From NCBI GenBank assembly GCA_021819585.1, contig JAKAQS010000008.1, positions 1 through 37,945 on the forward strand: a stretch of 37,945 bases of DNA, read 5' to 3'. The position numbers were made by a program, and so were the translations under genes. The stretch comes from Acidobacteriota bacterium (GTDB taxonomy: Bacteria > Acidobacteriota > Terriglobia > Terriglobales > Acidobacteriaceae). The notes beneath the pieces were generated by a model. It saw nothing but the letters and a program-made list of their open reading frames with translations, was not told where the DNA came from and made no database searches. Of this stretch, positions 1 through 5,935 are shown piece after piece. How positions within the stretch are numbered: position 1 is the first letter of the stretch; each line of letters starts with the position of its first letter.

Positions 1-1
1 C

Positions 2-301
2 CCCAATCCAGGCGTCATCGCCGCCGCCGTTCCTTTACTTCTGATCGCCGCCGGCTTCCAGTTCTTTGACGGCGTGCAGACCACCGCTACCGGGGCGCTG
101 CGCGGCGCCGGCAACACCCGGACGCCCTTCCTTATCCAGCTCCTAGGTTACTGGGGCATCGGCATGCCGCTGGGCATCCTGCTGGGCTTCCATGAGAAAC
201 TGGGCGCCGCCGGCCTGTGGTGGGGACTTCTGATCGCCCTCGCCTCCGCCGCCATCCTGTTGTGCCTGGTCTGGCGCCATACCACCCGCGCCCTCGCCTG
301 A
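2..301 (+). CDS. MATE family efflux transporter, C-terminal part (5' truncated by window edge)
   Basis: The open frame runs from base 2 to a TGA at 299-301, so only about the last 99 residues are present. It contains the MATE segment FFDGVQTTATGALRGAGNT followed by two hydrophobic helices (around LIQLLGYWGIGMPLGILLGF and LWWGLLIALASAAILLCLVW). The family exports drugs and other organic cations across the inner membrane using a Na+ or H+ gradient. The GALRGAGNTRTPF stretch between helices is typical of NorM-like members. The ORF-track start at 74 is not the true start: coding continues to the window edge. The substrate cannot be inferred. Confidence 0.88.
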   Translation, partial: PNPGVIAAAVPLLLIAAGFQFFDGVQTTATGALRGAGNTRTPFLIQLLGYWGIGMPLGILLGFHEKLGAAGLWWGLLIALASAAILLCLVWRHTTRALA

Positions 302-1051
302 AGCCCGACGGCATGCACAGAATCTCCTCTGCCAACCAGGGCGAGGCCGCGCAGAGTGTTGACGTCCCTGTGACGGGCGCAATATAAATACGGTCATCTC
401 TTCGGGGATGGGACCATCATCCGCGGCGAGTCTCAGGGCTTAACTTTGGCCTTGGCCGCCGAAGAGAGGGCCCCCAACAGCAAAGCGGCAACTCCAGGCA
501 GGAGCTGCCGTGGCGTGGAAGGATCGCTTGTCTCTGGTTCCTTGCCAGGCTCGTCGTCTATCCGGAATCTTCCGGGTGAGGCTCGATCCTTGGGAACCGG
601 AATTGCGCAACCCTCGGGGCAGGATCTGGTTAGCCGCATTTCGTCAACGGGTTCTGGGAGCGGGCCTTTCGATAGCGACGGACAGCGGTTCCCGCAGGCA
701 AGCATACTGCAAGCCGTCAGAGCAGTATGGATCTCGGCTGCTGCAGGAACCTCCGTTGTCTCAGCCGTTGTGCTTCAAGAGTAAGGATCGGCACTCGGGT
801 TGGATCTTCATCCTGCCGACCGCGCCGTCTCCGTCGACGGAGTTGTCGCTCCCCGGGACAGAGCAGTCTGGCGGATGGGCCTCCCCTGCGGTGAGTGAGC
901 GCCAGGCAGCGGCAGTACCGCAGCAAAGGATGCATTGGGCCATCAGGGGGAGTGGGTCCGGTCTCGCGTTGTGCCGGCAGGCACTGCAGTGGCCGTTCAA
1001 GAGGTCTCCGGCGCTCGCGGGCCGGCAACTCAGAAGAGGAGGAAGTTCACC
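302..1051. other. 750-bp intergenic stretch, no convincing gene
   Basis: Several overlapping ORFs exist on both strands, but none has a recognisable domain or a good ribosome site. The only suggestive piece is the end of a minus-strand ORF (433-705). It finishes with a hydrophobic run, LLPGVAALLLGAL, then a short basic tail, preceded by DPST. That layout is reminiscent of a PEP-CTERM sorting tail, but the rest of the ORF does not look like a protein of that class. The segment may hold a decayed gene. The last 20 bases carry the AGAGGAGG ribosome site of the methyltransferase that follows. Confidence 0.45.
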
Positions 1052-2071
1052 ATGACAGTTCAAGCTACAAAGTATGAATCGCTGGATACGGATAAGTTCC
1101 TTCAACTGCACCTATCGTTTGGGCCGTCCCGCATCCTGATGGCGGCGCTGCAACTTAGGGTGTTTTCACACATTGCCGCCGGGAACAACTCCGCGCCGGC
1201 CATCGCTAGCGCCGCCGGAGCGTCGGAGCGCGGCATGCGAATGTTGCTGGATGCGCTCGTGCCGCTCGATCTGCTGGGCAAGACAGACGGAACTTATATC
1301 CTTCCCCCCGCTTCCCAGCGGTACCTGGTCCACGAGAGCCCGGATTACCTGGGCTATATGCTGGAGAACGAGGCTCTGTGGGCTGCCTGGAGTGACTTGA
1401 CCGAATGCGTCCGCACCGGCAGGCCCTCCGCGGCGGTCAACCGGCGGGAGATAGCCGAGGAGTTCTTTCCCGTCCTGGTGCGTGGCCTGCACGTCACCCA
1501 TCGCGAGCCGGCGCGCCGCCTGGCGCAAGCTCTCGAGGCAGGCAACTCCGGCCGCGGCCTCCAGGTGCTCGATGTGGCGTGCGGCTCCGGCGTGTGGGGT
1601 ATCGCCATGGCGGAGGCGAACCCTCATGCTCGCGTCACCGCGCTGGACTTTCCCAAGGTGCTGGAGCTGACTCGGCAGTTCCTGCATCGGCACGGCGTCG
1701 AGAGCCAGTATGACTTTCTCTCCGGCGACCTGAAGGAGGTGGATCTGGGGGAGAGCCGATTCGATCTGGCGCTGCTGGGCAATATCGTTCACTCGGAGGG
1801 CGAGCGCTCCTCGCGCGACCTCTTGGCTAGGCTGCATCGGGCGCTCCGTCCCGGCGGCCGCGTCGCCATCCTGGACATGGTCCCCAACGATGACCGCACC
1901 GGGCCATTCTTTCCGCTGATGTTCGCGCTGAACATGCTGGTCAATACCGACGAAGGCGCCACCTATACGCTGGCCGAGTACTCCCAGTGGTTGATCGAGG
2001 CGGGCTTTGCCCGGATCGAAACTGCGGATCTCGGCCTGCACTCGCCGGTCATCGTCGCGGCCAAAGAGTAG
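1052..2071 (+). CDS. SAM-dependent O-methyltransferase (acetylserotonin/hydroxyneurosporene-like)
   Basis: This is a 339-residue class I methyltransferase in the plant/bacterial small-molecule O-methyltransferase style. Residues about 15-100 look like the winged-helix dimerisation domain (SRILMAALQLRVFSHIA, followed by ASERGMRMLLDAL). Residues about 170-330 are the Rossmann catalytic domain, with SAM motif I VLDVACGSGVWGIAMAEANP and the acidic strand end ALDFP. The PGGRVAILDMV and GFARIETADL segments are also typical. The ORF track starts at 935, but ATG 1052 has a strong AGAGGAGG ribosome site 8 bases upstream and gives the family's normal length and N-terminus. The gene stands alone, so the substrate is unknown; small hydroxylated aromatics are usual for the family. 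Confidence 0.88.
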   Translation: MTVQATKYESLDTDKFLQLHLSFGPSRILMAALQLRVFSHIAAGNNSAPAIASAAGASERGMRMLLDALVPLDLLGKTDGTYILPPASQRYLVHESPDYLGYMLENEALWAAWSDLTECVRTGRPSAAVNRREIAEEFFPVLVRGLHVTHREPARRLAQALEAGNSGRGLQVLDVACGSGVWGIAMAEANPHARVTALDFPKVLELTRQFLHRHGVESQYDFLSGDLKEVDLGESRFDLALLGNIVHSEGERSSRDLLARLHRALRPGGRVAILDMVPNDDRTGPFFPLMFALNMLVNTDEGATYTLAEYSQWLIEAGFARIETADLGLHSPVIVAAKE

Positions 2072-2291
2072 AAGTGATCGCAGCAGTCGCCGGTTCACAA
2101 CGTTGCTCAAAGCCGCGGTAGCACGGCCCTGCCGCATCTGTCGGCCGCAAGGGGCCGCGGGTGTTTCCTGCGCAACTGGACCGAACCGTGAGCGTTGCAA
2201 ACCGCGGCGTCCCCTGGGAGGGAGGCGCCGCGGTGAGGGCGATTTTTCACGCTTCGCCGCCCGGTCGATCTGCCGTGGGCAGGCTCTGTGC

Positions 2292-2663
2292 TTACCTGGC
2301 GAAGATGCCGGCAAAGGACTCTCGCACACTCCAGGCCGTCAGCAGCCACAGAAGCACCACCAGGGTCGCCAGCGGGAGCCCGCTGGGAGCCATGAAGGCA
2401 TGGAAGAGCACGATGTTGACGATCACCGGCCCCAGCAGCACCAGCGCCAGCGGAACGTAGCGCCCCACCAGCAAAAGGATCGCGCCCAGCAACTGCAACA
2501 GGAAGATGACCACCAGCAGGTGGGAGACAAACAGCGCGCCCATGTACTGGCCTGCGACTCCCGCAGGCGGAGGCATGGGAATGAAGTGCAGAAACCCATT
2601 GGCTCCGAAGATCAGAAAGATCAGGCCCAAGAGATACCGCGCAATCAAAGAGGCAACTTTCAT
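2292..2663 (-). CDS. DoxX-like small integral membrane protein
   Basis: A 123-residue, very hydrophobic protein with four predicted helices (about residues 5-24, 42-65, 68-88 and 95-113). The opening MKVASLIARYLLGLIFLIFG resembles the first helix of the DoxX/DoxD-like family. The start has a good AAAGGAG ribosome site 7 bases upstream. It lies 99 bp downstream of azoR on the same strand, so it is probably the second gene of an azoR-doxX unit controlled by the divergent TetR regulator. DoxX-like proteins often sit near oxidative- or electrophile-stress genes, but their biochemical role is poorly defined. Confidence 0.75.
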   Translation of the reverse strand: MKVASLIARYLLGLIFLIFGANGFLHFIPMPPPAGVAGQYMGALFVSHLLVVIFLLQLLGAILLLVGRYVPLALVLLGPVIVNIVLFHAFMAPSGLPLATLVVLLWLLTAWSVRESFAGIFAR

Positions 2664-2762
2664 ACTTCATCTCCTTTCGACAGCAAATTTCCTTGGCCCG
2701 CTTCCGTCAGGAAGTTTGCCCCTTCCGGAGTCCTCCTGTCCATGGCCTTTTTCATCGGTGGC

Positions 2763-3392
2763 TCAAACCCGTACCGCGGCCAGAGTTGCAACCGCCTTCT
2801 CATGGGGCAGCAGAAACTCTGCCCGGTCCGCCCCGTAGTTCAGCGCCGAAGCGCCGCCGGCGGTATGGAAGGCCACGTCCGTGATTCCAATGAACCCAAA
2901 CAACGTCTTCAGATAGGGCTCAATAAAGTTCAGAGACTCCAACCCCGATCCGGGACCATACTTCCCGCCCGTAGCCACCAGAAGCGTCGCCTTCTTGCCC
3001 TCGAGCAGCCCCTTCGGTACTCCGTCTACATAGGCAAAGCTCCTTCCGACCCGCACCACTTGGTCGATCCAGAGCTTGAGCACGCTGGGAATATTGAAGT
3101 TATGCATCGAGACGCCAATGGCCAACTCATCGGCCGTCTCTACCTCCGCGAGCAGTTCATCGGACTTGGCCAGCAGAGCCTCCTGCTCCGGGCTCCGCGC
3201 CTCCTCCGGCGTATAGGCTGCCGCAACCCACTCGGCGGTGATCGCCGTCAGCCCGCTCCGAGTCAGATCGCGGGTGATTACCCTTCCTCCCGGGTGCGAC
3301 TTCTTCCAGTTCTCCACGTAGGTCCGGGACAGGTGCCGCGAGACCGACGAAGCCCCCATCGGGCTCGAATCGATATGAAGCAGGGTTGCCAT
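2763..3392 (-). CDS. azoR: FMN-dependent NADH-azoreductase
   Basis: A 209-residue flavodoxin-like-fold protein of normal AzoR length. Visible family features are the N-terminal FMN phosphate loop LLHIDSSPMGASSVSR, the segment VSMHNFNIPSVLKLWIDQVVR that lines the flavin site, and ATGGKYGPGSGLES near the isoalloxazine. The enzyme uses NADH to reduce quinones and azo compounds by two electrons in the cytoplasm, and commonly serves in protection against electrophiles. The ATG has an AAAGGAG ribosome site 7 bases upstream. It is transcribed away from the TetR gene. The intergenic region contains a candidate promoter (TTGTTG-17-TAGACA on this strand) overlapped by operator-like boxes, so TetR repression relieved by an electrophile or quinone is a reasonable inference. 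Confidence 0.93.
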   Translation of the reverse strand: MATLLHIDSSPMGASSVSRHLSRTYVENWKKSHPGGRVITRDLTRSGLTAITAEWVAAAYTPEEARSPEQEALLAKSDELLAEVETADELAIGVSMHNFNIPSVLKLWIDQVVRVGRSFAYVDGVPKGLLEGKKATLLVATGGKYGPGSGLESLNFIEPYLKTLFGFIGITDVAFHTAGGASALNYGADRAEFLLPHEKAVATLAAVRV

Positions 3393-3407
3393 GATGAATC
3401 TCCTTTA

Positions 3408-3478
3408 CAACAGTTGATGTCTAAACAACAGTTGTTGATTCAACAAAAACACAACACTTGTCGTTTAGTCAACAATTG
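3408..3478. promoter_or_regulatory. Four CAACAnTTG operator-like boxes between azoR and tetR, overlapping two candidate promoters
   Basis: Four related 9-bp near-palindromes occur at 3408-3416 (CAACAGTTG), 3426-3434 (CAACAGTTG), 3452-3460 (CAACACTTG) and 3470-3478 (CAACAATTG). Start-to-start distances are 18, 26 and 18 bp, so they form two pairs of the same geometry. The second box extends to AACAACAGTTGTT, a perfect odd palindrome. The left pair covers the spacer and start region of a candidate azoR promoter (-35 at 3441-3446, -10 at 3418-3423, reverse strand). The right pair covers the -35 and spacer of a candidate tetR promoter (TTGTCG 3458-3463, TTAAAT 3482-3487). This fits autoregulation plus azoR repression by the adjacent TetR protein. 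Confidence 0.65.
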
Positions 3479-3491
3479 GTGTTAAATATCT

Positions 3492-4157
3492 TTGAGTAAC
3501 CTGCCGTCCATGGCGCTGCCGCCAGCCATCTCCGATGATTCTCCCTTTCCAGGCGAGCCGCGCACGGCTACGCCCGATGCTGCTGAGAGCCAGGACCCCC
3601 GGGTCCGCCGGACGCGGCAGATCCTCCAGCAGGCGCTTGCCGAGCTTCTCCAGAGCCGCGAGTTCGACACGCTCTCCGTGCAGGAGATCACCGACGCCGC
3701 AGGGGTGAACCGCGCCACGTTCTATGCCCACTATCCGGATAAATTTGCTCTGCTTGAGTGCATGATCGCGGGCCGCTTTCACGCCCTGCTCGAAGGACGC
3801 GGGGTGGCCTTCGACGGCTCCTGCAACATGGCGCTGCTGGGGATCGTTCTTGGCGTCTGCGACTTTCTCACCCAGTCGCTGCGCCAGGGCGCGGGCTCAA
3901 AGTGCCCCAAGGCCAATCAACTGCCTCCTCACATGGAGTCGGCCATCATCTCCGTGGTCCGCGGCATGCTGCTGGATGGCATTCGCAAGCACCCGCCGGA
4001 AGGCGGGTACTCCCCCGAGCTGATCGCCTCGGCGGCGAGCTGGGCGATCTATGGCGCCGCCCGTGAGTGGCTGCAAACCCCGGACCACCCTCCCTCCGAA
4101 GAGGCGGCCCCGGCGATTCAGCGCCTGGTGGCCCCGATCATGCATCTCGGGGGTTAG
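3492..4157 (+). CDS. TetR/AcrR family transcriptional regulator
   Basis: A 221-residue protein with the TetR helix-turn-helix at about residues 37-85: RRTRQILQQALAELLQ, then LSVQEITDAAGVNRATFYAHYPDKFAL, a textbook recognition helix ending in FYAHYxDK. The rest is the helical ligand-binding and dimerisation domain. The first 35 residues are a disordered, proline-rich extension. The track start is TTG 3492; ATG 3510 is in frame and leaves more room for the candidate promoter -10 (3482-3487), so the true start may be 3510. No strong ribosome site is visible for either. It is divergent from azoR, with repeated operator-like boxes in between, and is the likely repressor of both units. Confidence 0.88.
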   Translation: MSNLPSMALPPAISDDSPFPGEPRTATPDAAESQDPRVRRTRQILQQALAELLQSREFDTLSVQEITDAAGVNRATFYAHYPDKFALLECMIAGRFHALLEGRGVAFDGSCNMALLGIVLGVCDFLTQSLRQGAGSKCPKANQLPPHMESAIISVVRGMLLDGIRKHPPEGGYSPELIASAASWAIYGAAREWLQTPDHPPSEEAAPAIQRLVAPIMHLGG

Positions 4158-4231
4158 GGGCATCCTGTTGCGTCGTTCTCAGGAGAGGCGACGCGCCGCG
4201 AGGCCGGTGGAGATGTGGACCTTGCGTCGCT

Positions 4232-5539
4232 TCAAGTGGTGAGTTTGGCCAGTGCTGTGAGCAGCCGCGTATAAGGAATGCCCTCTGCGTAAGTCTTCAG
4301 GATCAAGGAGCGCATCCAGGGGGTGCGCATGGCCTTGAAGCCTCGCTCTGGCCGGCTGTGGAACGCCCGGGCGGCGCGCATCGAAAAAGCCAAGGTCCGT
4401 TGCAGGGGACGGAGATGGCGAGCATACGCTGCGGCGATCTCGCTGGATCGCTCTCCCTCAGGCAACTCCAGGATGGCGGCGGCGGCGGCCTGCCCGCTGA
4501 CGATGGCGGAGTGAATCCCTTCTCCGGTGAGAGGATCCACCAGGCCGGCGGCGTCTCCGGTGAGCAGGACGCGGCCGTGCGGGATATAGTTGTGGCCACC
4601 CATTCCCAGTTGCTGGCCGGTGATGTGGGTCAGAGCGGTCACGCCCAGCTTCTGTTGCGCGTAGCTCCGCAGCAGCTCGCGGGTGATCTGCTTCAGCGTT
4701 TTGCTGCCGATGCCATGGGCTGAAGCGAAGGCGCCCACGCCGATGTTGACGTGGTCGGCTTTGGGGAAGAGCCAGCCGTAGCCGCCGCGCAGGGGAGCGA
4801 AGTCAAAGACCAGATCCTGGGGAGACCTGCCGCCGGGCAACGGCTCCGGCAGAGCGCTGTAGGGAACGGTGGCTTCCAGAGCGAAGCCGTCCTGCTCAAA
4901 GCCGGTGATGGACCGGCCGGCTGCGGAGAGGTGTTGGCCGGCCAGGCGGCGAGTCTGGCCGTTGGCTCCGTCGGCGCCGATCAGGATGGGCGCGCGCAAG
5001 GTATCGATGCGAGTCTCCCGGTCGTGTGTGCTCTCGACGTCCACCTCAACGAACTCCGGGCCTTCGCGCAGCGCGGCAATGCGGAGAATCTTGCGCAGAG
5101 AGATGGCTCCGCCGTTGCGCGCTGAAGCCAGGGTCTGCCGCAGGCAAAAGGCGTCGAAACGTTCCCGGACGGCCATGGCGCAGATGGGACTGGATCTGCT
5201 CAGCCGGATCGGGCTGGTAGAACCGGCGTCCGGCGGGAGGGCCGCCCCGGTTTGGTCCGCAGGTTTCTGAACCATTGCCTGCTCTGGGCTGCCGGCGGGT
5301 TCTACGTTTCGCGCTGGTTCCAGGACGATCTCCGAGCAGACGCGCTCAATCACCGGGTCCACAGAGTAGCGCAGCGCCTTCAGGGTCTTCTGGGTGAGCC
5401 CGCAGGCGCAGGGCTTGTGACGCGGAAAGCTGCTCTTGTCCATCAGCAGGACGTGTTTGCCGGCGCCGGCCAGGTCATAGCCGGCGGCGCAGCCGGCGGG
5501 CCCAGCTCCAACGATCAGGATCTCGAAGTCAAGGGTCAT
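4232..5539 (-). CDS. Geranylgeranyl reductase family FAD-dependent oxidoreductase
   Basis: A 435-residue flavoprotein. The Rossmann dinucleotide motif VGAGPAGCAAG is at residues 10-20. The FPRHKPCACGLT segment that follows matches the conserved FPRxKxCGGGL stretch of the GGR family. The signature GYGWLFPKADHVNIGVG lies near residue 265 and the second FAD motif GDAAGLVDPLTGEGI near residue 330. These enzymes reduce isoprenoid double bonds (archaeal-type lipids, menaquinone side chains, chlorophyll phytyl chains) or act as related monooxygenases. About 45 residues after the active-site cysteine region (residues about 75-118, rich in A, P, Q and S) look like an insertion relative to the usual family length. 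There is no operon partner, so the substrate is open. A menaquinone side chain would fit the respiratory genes nearby but is a guess. Confidence 0.85.
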   Translation of the reverse strand: MTLDFEILIVGAGPAGCAAGYDLAGAGKHVLLMDKSSFPRHKPCACGLTQKTLKALRYSVDPVIERVCSEIVLEPARNVEPAGSPEQAMVQKPADQTGAALPPDAGSTSPIRLSRSSPICAMAVRERFDAFCLRQTLASARNGGAISLRKILRIAALREGPEFVEVDVESTHDRETRIDTLRAPILIGADGANGQTRRLAGQHLSAAGRSITGFEQDGFALEATVPYSALPEPLPGGRSPQDLVFDFAPLRGGYGWLFPKADHVNIGVGAFASAHGIGSKTLKQITRELLRSYAQQKLGVTALTHITGQQLGMGGHNYIPHGRVLLTGDAAGLVDPLTGEGIHSAIVSGQAAAAAILELPEGERSSEIAAAYARHLRPLQRTLAFSMRAARAFHSRPERGFKAMRTPWMRSLILKTYAEGIPYTRLLTALAKLTT

Positions 5540-5935
5540 GCCTGGAGTTCAGTGTAGTTCGGTTCGCTGCCGACGGCGAGCGGCCGGATCGGCCGTCTGG
5601 GGTTCGCGGGATTTTGTTGGAGAGCAGAGCCTCGGGAGAAAAGCCGCCTGACCCATTGCGTGCCACTGCTGCCGCTCTACCCCCGCGGCGCCTCGTGGGT
5701 TGCCTCGCCGCATCTTCCAACAAACTCCTCGCTCACGCGGTCTGCCAAGAGATTCACTGTGGATGAGAGATGCGGCATTCCGCGGGAAGGAAGATTACTC
5801 TAAAGACGGGGTCAGAACGGTTGGCTCTCCGCCTGAAGCGCCATCTTCAAGGAGAGAGCCAATGGCTGGGGCGTTTTGGATCTTCCGGCCGCCAGGCCGG
5901 GGAGCCTGACAGGACCCCAACTCGTGGAGGTGTCC
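5540..5935. other. Divergent intergenic region, 396 bp, with structured leader
   Basis: This lies between the 5' end of the minus-strand flavoprotein gene and the plus-strand secreted-protein gene. Short ORFs on both strands show no recognisable protein. The right third contains the foldable leader listed separately. Upstream of that I see GC-rich sequence with no clear promoter match. Confidence 0.4.
5808..5918 (+). ncRNA. Candidate structured 5' leader (three-way-junction-like) upstream of the heptad-repeat protein
   Basis: Three complementary pairs nest neatly. GGGGTC (5808-5813) can close with GACCCC (5913-5918). Inside, TTGGCTCTC (5821-5829) pairs with GAGAGCCAA (5854-5862), with TGAAG/CTTCA continuing within its loop. 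CCGGCC and GGCCGG flank the loop GCCA at about 5885-5900. An alternative closing pair, GTCAG/CTGAC (5811-5815 with 5906-5910), is also possible, which could allow switching. The structure ends 7 bases before the GGAGG ribosome site of the downstream GTG start. It does not match the consensus of riboswitch classes I know (GEMM, TPP, SAM). GC-rich DNA folds easily, so this stays a candidate. Confidence 0.35.

Noticed and set aside
1166-2329. 387-residue minus-strand ORF
   Set aside because: Antisense shadow of the O-methyltransferase at 1052-2071; no family features.
2007-3485. 492-residue plus-strand ORF
   Set aside because: It runs antisense over the DoxX-like and azoR genes, which have clear families and ribosome sites. 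Its translation is arginine/glutamine-rich shadow sequence with no domain.
5808-5918. Cyclic-di-GMP (GEMM) or other named riboswitch
   Set aside because: The conserved core sequences of the classes I know are not present; only the secondary-structure potential is reported.
5876-5935. ATG 5876 as start of the heptad-repeat protein
   Set aside because: It gives a 20-residue extension before the signal peptide, has no ribosome site and lies inside the foldable leader; GTG 5936 has GGAGG 5 bases upstream.
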